From NCBI GenBank assembly GCA_013398615.1, contig VZSR01002340.1, forward strand, positions 10,801,539 to 10,865,538: a stretch of 64,000 bases of DNA, read 5' to 3'. This stretch comes from Brachypodius melanocephalos. Its lineage: Eukaryota; Chordata; Aves; Passeriformes; Pycnonotidae. Both the position numbers and the translations under genes were made by a program. Positions 39,601 through 51,600 of the stretch are shown piece after piece. Position 1 is the first letter of the stretch; each line of letters starts with the position of its first letter. The notes under the pieces are model-generated. The model did not search any database, had not been told where the DNA came from, and was given only the letters and a program-made list of their open reading frames with translations.

Positions 39601-42600
39601 TGTCATTCCTCTGAACAGGCATCTGAGAATCAGTGTCCAGGTTTTCAAGGGTCCAGGTAGCAGAAGGATGCCAACTGCCTCAATTCCTGCACTCAGCTTA
39701 CAGCCCTTGATGCACGATTCATTGGCTAACTTTTTATTGTGGTTTTAATTGCACTAGAGTGTTCTGTAATTATATGCCAATTATTTTCTTTGATAATTGC
39801 CACTGACACGTACAAGTGAAGGAATACATTTTAGAGCTATCTATTAGTCTTTCGTGGTACTTAAAATTCTACAACATTAACAAAATTGATTTTACATTGT
39901 AATTACATGTGCATCTTTTTATGAAATAAAGGAAGTGAGAATACCTAGACAGACAATACATGACTAGTATTGGGTTACCAATCATTATATTATGAAACTA
40001 CACCTACTTTTTAATACTAAAATGAGCTGTCTTTAATAACATTGTCTAGCAAGTCTGATATGTGGGGTTCGTCCTGCCAGAGAGTCTGAGCATTATGAAG
40101 ATACGGAAATTAACTAAAATTTACAGCTGGATCTTGGTAAAAGCATTCTTTGTGCTGGCCTTTCTGTGAAGAGACTTGCCAGTTGGTGGCCAGATGTGAC
40201 AAAACATCCCTAAACCAACAAATACTTTCCAGGAGAGTCACTTGTGAACTGTGGCTCACAGGTGAAAAACAACGTGGGTTCCCTTGTGGTGCAAGCTGTG
40301 TCTTAGGTGGTGCACTGTGGTGCCTCCTGCAACACACCAGTTGAAAAGTAAAGCAAGTCCTTTAATGAGCACACTTGGGTGCCTCATCGAAGCTGAACTT
40401 GGCCAGCTTTGGGTGAGCAGTTTCTTAAGGACAGCTTAGAAACAGGAGAGAATACGAGAGGAAGGAAATTTTGCACAGAAGTTGCTGAGAGAGAAGCAGT
40501 TGGGAGAATATGAAGTCTGCATGTCCAGCTGTCCCAGCTGTGGATTTTCTCAATGGACAGGATCACAGTTCATGAAGTATTCTGAGTTGAAAGGGACCCA
40601 CAGGGGTCATCAAGATGTCTTGGATGTTGTGACTTCACACAGATCTGTGAGTGATGGCAGCAGGGAAGGGTGAAGGGCTGACTTCACACCAACCAAAGAA
40701 AGATACAGTGACACCAAGGAGTGGCAGGATTTCTAAGATTTTAAACATGAACAGTGGTCTTTTCAAGAAAAAACAAAGTAATTTCCCCTTAGTAGTCAGA
40801 ATAGGATACAGGATATGGAGAAAGAGTATTGTGGACAGAAATGGAGCACCCTGTGTTGGCCAGGTGAGCAGCCCTGCAGGAGACTGGTGTGGAGGGACAG
40901 AGGGGGAGTATACAGAGGGCAGAGGCAGGTGACCAGGTCAAGCACTGGTGAGGTGAAGGAGGTACCACTCATTGACCTGTGAAAGCTGAGCAATGCCACT
41001 GCAGGCTGAGAGTAAACATTATCCAGTGAACTCACAGGGACCTGTGACAAGCAGGGAGGCCTGCCAGGGCTGCAGGGCACCACAGCAGGTTTACTGCACT
41101 GCAAAAGCCTGAAAGTACCCTTAATTTAACAAAAAACATGGCATGAAATTTCCTAGGTGCCACTAACCAGAGTGTGCAGATTTAAAGGGTCGAAGAGCCT
41201 TCCAGCGACCTTCTTTAGGGACACAATCTTTAGGACATTACTTTGTCTTGGTGACCCAACAGGGCTCGGTGGCAGTTGGACATCTGCACATTTTCAGAGG
41301 CAAGCAAAGAATGATCAGTCAAACCCAGCAAAATGATGTGTGGAACATGAGAGTTGGAAAAAGAGGAAAAACACCAGAGGTTTCCAAGACAGGCAAACTT
41401 ACAAATCGGTGAGAATAATGGGAATGAGGAAAGCAAGGGATAGAAACAGTGACACTTAAATTCAGAAAACTAAAACTTGAAAACCCCCTGACTTACAGGA
41501 CATGCATGGAGTTGGAACTTTCAAAGCATTAGGAAATTCAAGTTACCTTCCACACTCTGTAACCAGTTTCAATAGAAGCAGACTTAGGACTCTGAGCGAC
41601 TTGAGGAAAAGTCCTTAGTATAGGATGGGCAGCGATGTCCTTCCCCACTTTGAAGGCATTAAGGAAAAATTACAGTGGTTTGAACTAACACTTTGGAGGT
41701 GTCAGTGTGGAGTTCTGCTTAAGTATTAGCAAGATCTTGAATATATATATTTTATATCTCTGAAATGTTAATTTTTCTTTGTATTACTAAATTATTCCAG
41801 GTAAACCCCAACTGAGCTTCATGAATATGTAGATAGACTGGAGAGAAATTCCCCATGTCTCAACTGGGACATGAATAAGAGAGGTGCAACTGGGCTCCTC
41901 TGGAAGAGAAGGATGTTGGTATTTTTCCAGAGTACTGTGTTAGCTCCTACCTATGGAAAGAAATGGCCAGCTCTACACTTCCAGGAAAATGCTCCTTTTG
42001 GTGTGTTTTTGTTCTCCCTAAAAAGGTTGCTGTTCCCCCAAAAAAAAGAAATATTAGTCCACATAGCTGTTCAGTCATTTCCCACCCTAGCTACAAGTAG
42101 CTCATTCTCTCCCAAATACATTTTGTTTACTTATTTTACCAGGAGACATCTTATAAAACTCCAAGATCATCTACTGAACTCCGTTTCCAGGATTTCCTTA
42201 AAAGTACAGTGTATGGGTGTCAACCTTTTTAGTGATTCTATAATGCTTAAAAATTATTACAGAATCCAGGAATTGAAGGGAGAAGCCAGCAGAGAACTGA
42301 TTAGTTAATTCTTAGATGGCAAGCTTAAAGCAAACATATCCATTATCAACATATACAAACAAACAAAAACAAAAAAACAACTCCCTCCCTCCCAAACAAA
42401 CAAAAAAACCACTAAAAATCCAGGCACCTGTTTAAAAGAGATGATTTTGTCCAACCATTTGGTTTCAGGGATGAAATCATTGTTACATTAATGTTGACCT
42501 GGAATAACTGCACAGAAGTTACAGAATATTAAAGAATGCAGAATGATATTACATAAATCAAGGTCTAACATGATTTTTTCTTTGGCCTGTTACTGTGCGC

Positions 42601-45600
42601 ACATACTTGTACACAAGAGAGGTTCAACAGAGGGCACACATTTATCAGCACTGTGTGCCAAGGAGAGAACCCATCCAGAAGGGTAAATTTTCCATGCTGT
42701 GCATAGGGATTTAGCCACCAAACTCTCATTAAAGCTAATAAGAACCACGCAGCCCAATGCCACTCTACTAAATTATTTTTTCCCTTGTTGTTCTATTAAG
42801 GACAAAATAATGGCTGACCTGGAACCACTGGAATGACAAAAGCAACTCTGTGATACAGTTTTGACTGATTTGCCTTGTCCTATGAGTTAATAGCCCTTGC
42901 AATGACCAGGAAAGACATTTTGAATACAGTCTGATTACAACTTGTGGCTTGCACATCACAGTTTCCTTTTTTTCAGGATTTAGGTGTGTGGGACAGTTAA
43001 TGAATCCTTCCCTCTATGACAGCCTCCCCCCACTAAATCTGTGCTCATCCACAGGAGCTACCACTGAGTTGTTGGAACTTTGTCCCTACCTAGAACTTAG
43101 GTCTGCAAAGGATTTAAGAAACAGTTGGATTGAAGAAGGTGTTCTGCAAAATGCCTCTCTCTCAAGTACAATATAACATTTGAAAGTGTACACAACATAA
43201 AATGTCTTGGGACATTTCTTCCCTACATGGGATCATTCTTTCCCTCCAGTGTCTCACTTCCTGGAAGAATATTTCTTGCCTGTCTGAGCATAATGTCATG
43301 ATCAACATGACATGATAGTAACTCAAATTTGGGCAGAATGACACACACAGCCATCAGAGTAATCACTAGAAGAGCTCAATACATATAAGAATCCCACAAC
43401 CCTGAGTCATTATTTACATTACCTTTCCCTGGATCTGCCAAAAGATAGCAAATTCCACCCCCTCACTCCCCACACACACAAACAGTTGTGGGATTTTTTC
43501 CATAAGACAGTCCTATCCTGCAAGGACTAATTTCCACTGTCAGATACCTGCCAGCCTGTTCCCTGGTGGAATCCATTCCTGAATCTGAGAGGGCAGAATG
43601 ACACCTTATGAAATGATTTTTAATTGTTCATACTGCAGGTGGAAGGAAAAAAAAATGGGAGGAAGAAAAGAAGAAAAGAAGAAAGAAAGGGGCACTGTCT
43701 TAGATCCCTTATATCTACAACATAAACCAGCACATAACTGAATGTATATATGTATAAAAGCAGCATATTAAAACAGGGAACACTTATCTACAGTGTTGCA
43801 TCTGCTCCTAAGCAGAATTATCAGTGGCTCTAATTTAGGCAAAGGATTTTTCATGAGGTGCGAATTCATGGCTAACCAGAAATGACTCTTAAAAAATAGT
43901 GAAATGACAGAACAATTACTCAACCAGCAGAAATTCAGTAGTGCGCACTCCTTCAGCATCAGAGATACCCGCAGGGCTGTTTGCTGCTAGAGAAAAAGTA
44001 AGCAGTGGCCTGGGGACAGGAAAGCAAAGAAACTCCCATTTTCCCTACAAAAGAAACCCTGAAATTCAGGGGTTTTTGCTGTGACAAAGAATAGATCAAG
44101 GTGCATCAAACATTGCAGTTGGGGCAGTCCTCACCCAGCACCTCACCCCAATAACAGCAGCATGACCGCTGTCATTTAGTAGCTCAGAAAAGCAACAAAT
44201 ACCAGGGCCAAATTCCCCAAACTATCTCATATTTACTATTTTATTTTCATGAAGCGGCACTGGCCCAAATGCCTTGGATAAATTATCATTATTCAGCCTC
44301 CAAGCCTCCTCTGCAGGCACTGTGGCAGCATCACATCCCTCAAGGCTTCATGTGTCACCCTTCAAACCCTCCCCAGAGATTTAATTTACACATTAAAACT
44401 TCTGCTGCAAATGAGAGCACTGATGATTAAAATGTTTTCAGGAAATCATCTGTGAACAGGCCAAGCAGCTGATTTTGTTACTGTGCACATCCTATTTTGC
44501 AAGTGTCCCGTTCTCCCTCTGCCATGCCTCAGCAGAGAGGTACAAGCTTGTAGGCTTCTCACCTGCCAGGCAGTTTGTAGGAATTGAAGTGGTTCTCCCA
44601 GCAGGTGAGGTGTCCCAGCACAGGACACACAGAGAAATGAAAACAAAAATTCAGGAGGCTATTGGCCATTTCTACCAGGCAAGTCTGCTAGAAACAGCAT
44701 CATGTAAAAAAACCCTCAAAACGTAAAATTAGGATGTCTCTGGCCCAAATCCCATTGTAAACATCACCAGCAGACACAGCCCTATTCTACCTTCATCTAA
44801 AATTCGAGATATGGATGACTCCATTTCCCAGCCTGCAGACAACTGATGACATTTACCACTGCTTACCCAAGTGCTTTATAAATGTTGTTGACAAAACATA
44901 GATGATTTTTGTACATCTTTTCAATTTTCTCTACGTCTCTTGGAAGCCATTTTGACTAAGATACCTCATAGCTGAGCACCAAGAGTCTGGATGGTAATTA
45001 AAATACACAGAGTGAGTGTGTCTGCCCATTCATCTATTCAAGTCACAACACAGTCATTAAAAAAAAAAAAAAAACAGGACTCATAATATTGATTTTGAGC
45101 TTCAACAGCACAGCCATTCTACTTAGCCACATTTATTATGGATCATTATTTTAATGCTGATTTAATCACACCTAAATCCTATGGGGCTACTTCAAAATCC
45201 TGTCTAAAATGGAGACATAATTTCCTCTTAAATAGTTAATCAACCTGCCAATATTTTCATCACGTTCACCTCACTAGCACTGAAAACCTTGCCTTGCCTG
45301 TTCAACTTTAATTTTATAAGAGCCATGTATTACATTTCAGCCCCATATAAGTAACATACAGGAGCAGAACATGTTTTAGCTAATTAATGCTTCTGTAACC
45401 AGAGTCACTGAAAAATATGCATCAAATATTTATATAATTGGCTCCCCAAAGTGGTATTGCCTCATTCTGAGTGCTGAGAGACTGAAATACAAAGTCCAAA
45501 GACCTAGAGCACAAAAGCCCCCTGTCTTTTTCCAATGCTCCATTACTCTGTTTGTATTCTCATTGGCTTCAGGAGGCATTCATTAACAGGGATAAAGGTC

Positions 45601-48600
45601 TAGGACTCATATTAAATTTCCATATCCTTTTAAAATTAATGTTAGCTACTATCAAGCTTTCCTCTGCACTTTGGATGAATGCATATTTTGAGGCAATTAC
45701 AATGTCCACACTGAGTGCTTGCAAGGTGTCTTACACATACTAAGGGCATGAAATGTTTGCCTGGGAGTATCCACAGAGCACATTGACAGATTTTGGAAAA
45801 AAAACCCCATAATTTATTTATTTTTTCAAGCTTTTAATTACTACTGAATTAAGCAATACATGTGACATCATTTTGGCTACTCTTTGTCCTCAACAGCTGA
45901 CAGGAGACAAGCCACCTCCCACTGACAAATAGGGAGCACCTCAGTGCAACAAAAGAGTGCATTTTTAACCCCATAAATAAAATCTACTACAACACTAAGC
46001 TTTTGTTTGCCTCAGGCTAGGGAGGTGTTGGGAATTTTGTTTGGCTGGTTAGGTTTTCAAGTTTATGTGGGTTTTTCTCCACAAAAATTCAAAAATATGC
46101 CTTGGAATATCAAGTAGAAAAATCCAATCACAATGTCCATCATCAGTAGTATTAATATCAGCATTGAGGACCTTAAGGACTTCCTTCCCTTCAAGTGTAA
46201 TGTAATCAAGGGATTTTAGTGAGACATTTCTGAAACAATACTAGCTCAAAAATTGAGGTTAGATGAGCTTCTTGGAGGATAATTTACACTTTGTTTTAGA
46301 ATTGTCATCATCTCCCTCTTGAAGTAGTATTTCCTCTCCCAACTGCTACTTAGCAAAGCACATTTCCCTTCCAATGTGCTCGAAAATGATCCAGCTTTGT
46401 CAGAATGCCAAGGCACATCTCCAATGTCTTCTTATTCCATACCTATTATGCCTTACTATACATAATACTAATTGAAAATGGTGTGTGTTGCATTTGCAGT
46501 CATTAAAGCAACAGTAAAATTCAAACTTAAGGGACTGACTGGTTTCAGATTAGGTGAAACACAATTATCAGTTTCCCTGGGAACAAATAACAAACAAACA
46601 AAACCAAAACAAAGGAAAATAAAGCCACAACAAAGGTAAAGGAATTTTTTTTAAAAAAGCAAAACAGGAAGAACTGCAATGTCCATGGCATTTATTGCAC
46701 TTGCTGGGCAACTTCATGCCCAAGACTGTCATTGTGCTCTTTGTCTTGGATGTGCAAAGATTCATCTCATCAGTTTAAAAACGGGAAAACAAATGAAAAA
46801 ACAAAACAGGAAGGTTGGATTGAGAGAAATGAAAGTTTCTCTGGAGGACAGCAATAGCAAATGATAGAAAGTTATTAGGAAGTTGAAAATGTAGTCAAAA
46901 ATTCCTTAATTCACAAATAATAACTGGGTGAACGAAGACAGTCCATAGTCTTGCCTATTTTCCACAAATTCAAAAACAGCAATATGCCTCCCTCTACACA
47001 CAAATTATATCTCTTCATTATTTTCTTGTCCTCTTCTTTTCCACATTTGACAAATAAGTGAGAGTGTGTTTATCCCTAGTTATCAAACATATAACAATAT
47101 AATAAAGCCACATCTTAGCAAACACATTAACATCATGGAAATTCCTACTTTTCCAAGAAAAGATAGCTGCAGAAATAAAGATTTTTGAATTGCTGTTACT
47201 CTATCCTATGTTCCTAGAGATGAACTTGCTGATGTCTAAAACATTTTAAGTCTATGTTAGCAACCTCTAGAAGAAATCTCATGTCTTGTGAGGTTGGTAG
47301 ACCCAATCCATTCCACAGTTCTTTGATTCAGGATATCCCATCATTCTAAATCAGTGGATTTTCTTGCAAAATCATAGGAAGACTATGTAAGGCAGAGAAA
47401 CCAAGGCCTGTTCTAAACCAAGGGTCCAAAAGTGGCATCCCTCTAATATTTACCTTTGCAGCCATATCAGACTTATCTTAAAACCTGATCCAGAGTATAT
47501 ATTAGAGAATATATCTCAACTTCCAATAGTATTATATTAAAAAATCCATTTCTTATATTAGCACCGAAACGAACAACAACAAATGAAAAAACCTCCACAA
47601 AAAAAACCCACTCAGTTCAGCATAATCCACTGGAAATATAGTAGTTGAGAGCCCGTTGTGCTATACGAAAACACAAATGCTGCTTTAAGGCTGTTCTCAG
47701 TTTAATGAATTTATAGACACATATTTTTTTCCCAGGACTAAAAGCAGAACTTTTTCTCATATTAGCTCAACGCACAATTTTAATCCACATATAAGGACAG
47801 CTGTGCCTTTCACATGTGCCTAATCAGCATTTTCTATGAAATTCACAGCTAGAATTAGCTGTGAATAGGCAGAATCTTCAGCATGTTCCAACAGGAGCTA
47901 ACTAGCAGAATTAAAAAATCAGTGAAGTGAGAAAAAGGAAAGGAAGTCAACGCCACAGGTCATGGACAGGGAAGAGAAAGGATAAGGCATAGCCCTTCCA
48001 GTTTCTCAGGAGATTCTGGAAGGGAAAACACTTTCCACTTTTGGACAGACAGCTTGTGTATTGGGGAAGGACAGGAGGAGGGGTGGGGGACAGGAGTCAC
48101 ACTGTACATACACAATTAGAGAAGTGATGGAATAGCTTTTTTTGTAATTTCCAAAATCAATTCATTTTTCTCATAAAAGAACTGATCAACAATTTCCTGT
48201 GAACTTCCCAGTTCATCTACAAAAAGCCTTTTTCTCTTCATAGGGAAGACTATGACAAAAAGGGATTTTGTGAAAAACACTTTATGACATCATTTATCAC
48301 TTTGTATATTAGGAGCATGTGTCATCACTTGGAAGGAGGCCAAAACAGAATTTGTATCCAGCTGGACTTAGGGTAAGTAATGAGTCAAATAATCAAATCC
48401 AAATCTCCTGCTTGACTTCTTGGATTCTGATGAAATTCAGAACTTAAAGGGGTCTCCAAAAACAGCTGTTCTCCTGAGTTTTATGCAATTTGGTTATAAA
48501 AATCATAGCAGTAAGACAGTCATGTATTGAACCATAACCCCAGTGTGCAGCATAAAAGAATCAGGATCTGAGATCACTTTTTTCACCTCAGTGCAAGGAT

Positions 48601-51600
48601 GGCTCAGCCAGGCTATGCAGTGAAATACAACCCAGGGCCACCTGCAACTTAAAAAATTTAAGCAAGGAAAATGTTAAAAGTCAAAAGACTTTTCTATTTC
48701 TTTCTACCCCTGCCAGTGATTTAACATGTATATGCTAAGCCAAGCCAGTCAGTCTCAAATTTTCAGATTCAGTCTGTGATTTGCTCCACATTTTGGAAGT
48801 GTTGATTGGTTGCACTGGAAGCAACACAAGCTATAAGTATAACACAAGCATGTACAAAAAGGAGCTGTAAATCTCTCAAATTTAATGTCAAGAACAACAG
48901 AGCACCTAAAATCAGAACCCAGCAGGGATTTTCATCCATCGGATATAAGTATCCATGGCTTTCAAAGGGATACTGAGGGATAGCAAAGAGCTCAGTGCAA
49001 CAATGTGGGATTTGGAAGGCCTGTGCTCAACTGACTGACTGGCAAGAGCCCAGTGAAATTACCACAGCTCCCAGCTGACGTGAGCACAGCGTCATTCCAA
49101 CATCACACACGTGGGAGAATAAAAACATCATAGGCTGGGATCTTCTCCTGTCAGAGCACAGGAGTTGCTCATTCCATGGGTGGAATGAAGAAGGGACACA
49201 AAACTCACATATGGCTGAGAAGAAAGCTGAGAGTCATGCTGAAAATACTGTGGGGAAATACGAGATGTGTTAGTGTTCTAGCAAATTACTTAAGAAATAG
49301 TTTCTTCATTTTAGCAATGTTTAAGTTGTTGGGGTTTTTTGTGAGAAAAGTGTGACTGCTGCATGCCATAAGAACACTTAGATAAAGAAATATGTTTTCA
49401 CCTGAAGTAAGATCGAACATTACATCAACACTACGTTAAACAACAACAACCACCATGTCTCTTCCAGGCAGAAAGGACCAAGCAACACAAACACACTCTG
49501 GCCACCTCCTTAGCTTCGCATTGTAGTTTGGGCAGCCAAAGTGGCTGCTATCCATCAGGACACCATGTGTGAGGTGCAAGTCTCCCCCTCTCACCTCAGG
49601 GTCCTTCTCGATCTCCAGCCCCGCTTCCAGCAGGTTGCGTTCGTACTCCTCGCGCTGCAGCCGCCTCTCCTCCTCCAGGGCGTCCGGAGGGCTGAGCTCC
49701 ACCACCTCCAGGCCCGGCAGCCCCGGCCACTCCCGCAGGGCACGCTGGCCATGGTCCTGCTGCTGCTGGGGCTCAGCATGGCCTTTCCCAGTGCCACCAT
49801 TTGAAACCAGGGCCGTGGAGGCGGATCCGCGCCTCAGCTCCGGGGAGGCCGCGCCGGGCTCGTGCCGGGCCCGGTGCCTGCGGTAGTGATAGGCCAAGAC
49901 GTAGTCGACCTTCCTCTTGCTGTCCCTGAAGTGCAGGCCGCTGGGAGAGGCCTTGTCCCTCACCCCTCCCAGGGTCCCTTCCACATAGTTGTTGATAATC
50001 TGGAAGAGAAACATGGGAGTTGCAGAGACAAAAAAGGCAAAAAGCCCAAGCAGGTGCAGGGTCTACCTCCACACGAGCACATGAAGGCACAAAGAATCCA
50101 GGTAAGACCTACAAATACTAATTTTGCACACCAGTCTCACTTCATTCCTCCTCTGACCCTAAATTGAACACAGCTTTGTTTATCCCAACTAGGAAGAGCA
50201 GCTAGGGAGGCACACCCCAACTCTGTCACCCTGTTCTGCACATGCACAGACCAAGGGGAGAGGACACTCCCATTTTGAAAAGGGGCAGAGAATTGAGAAT
50301 AAGGATCACATTACCGGCCATGTGCTATGGAGCAAAGCAGGCAGGGAAGGGAAGCAAAAACAGTGTCGGAAGGGAAGAAATTGATCTTAGTCAGAATAGG
50401 AGAAATATCTTTAATGTGGTTCAAGGTCCAGAAGGGCAGGGATGGACAGAAACACTTTGGAAAATATCAGGGATCAGAAAGGATATGTCCCATGGACGGC
50501 TAGTGGTGCTAGCTTGTATTTTAACACGTGAAAAGACTGTGTGACTGACCAGTAACACTGCAAAAGGGAATACATGGCTAAAATCCTTCAAACCACCCAC
50601 GTTGCACCCAGTCAGCCCCTCAGACCATCCCTGCTTCATCAGCTCCCTCTCAGCACCCTTCTGAGGGTAATCCTGCCATCACACCCCAGCCTTGATGGGA
50701 ATTCTGCAGCATTCATCTGGAAGTCTGGCACTGAGGCATTCACCTGCAATTTCCACTCATTGAGGAAGTCCATGAGTTTTCCAAACTGTTTCCAACCACC
50801 ACTTCCAGCACAATGCTGCAGAGTAAAGCCCTTCAGAGAGCTCTCTAGAGTGTTATTCACTGGAGTGACACCAGCCCTCCAATGATGGGGGGAAAACATA
50901 AAAGCAAGGGTCAACCTGATCCAAAGCAATCATCTTATAACCTAACTCCAAATATTTACGGTTCCCATAGGTAACTGTACAAGAAAAATCTTGACAGGTA
51001 CCAGTCAAAGGTTTCTTTCTCTCTTTTTCTCCTCTTCCTTACATGTGTTGGTAATGCTGAATGCAAAGTTAGCCACTTGCTGTATGGCATTTATCTTGTT
51101 TGTTAACACAACCAATTTATGAATGCATTATATAAATGTGCACATTATCACATTCATCAACACACCCAGATTCTTGTTTTTCATTGTTTTGCTTCACTTA
51201 GTTTCCCACAAAGTATCTTTCAGTCATCATGTCACTAAATAAATCTTGGGTTTACATGCATGCTACATCCTTCATCCTTTCACAAAATTACCACTGAATA
51301 ATCTGCTCTGCACATCACACTTATCACACCCTTCATGTCTAAAGTGTATATGCAGCCCTTTCAGGCACATTCAAAATTATACTCAGCACTACATCCTGGC
51401 AGAATATAAAACTGCTTCTGAGACAGCATTTAATTGCAATTCCCCATTTCCTGGTTAGATGCATTTTCATGTAGTACTCACGGGCAGCCCATGCAAACTT
51501 TCCGGATCCATCTCTGCCCCGGCAAGGAAAAACCCGTGGCAGATTTCTAGTGTCCCTCCCAGAGAGTTTCAGGCTATACAGCACAGAAAAGATGATGTCA

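Larger units (their letters stand above)
26963..49594 (-). other. ANO2: ANO2 intron 3 (22.6 kb)
   Basis: Largest intron in the window. It holds homopolymers at 26974-26996, 27279-27313 and 37766-37860, repeat copies and CR1 or LINE relics at 27951, 28104, 29700, 34430, 36321, 39046 and 40563, and A/C-rich and GA-rich tracts at 42356 and 43640. Between these, including 30230-34400 and 43700-49590, I see only AT-rich DNA with short chance open frames. A direct exon 3 to exon 4 join reproduces the human protein order, so no missing exon is expected here. Confidence 0.8.

Noticed and set aside
41871..42308. 145-codon plus-strand open frame as a gene
   Set aside because: No family resemblance, no splice or promoter context, and it lies antisense inside a large ANO2 intron.
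49541..49886. Open frames on the plus strand and other minus frames over ANO2 exon 3
   Set aside because: They are shadows created by the GC-rich exon; only the minus frame with VDYVLAYHYR and DALEEERR fits anoctamin.
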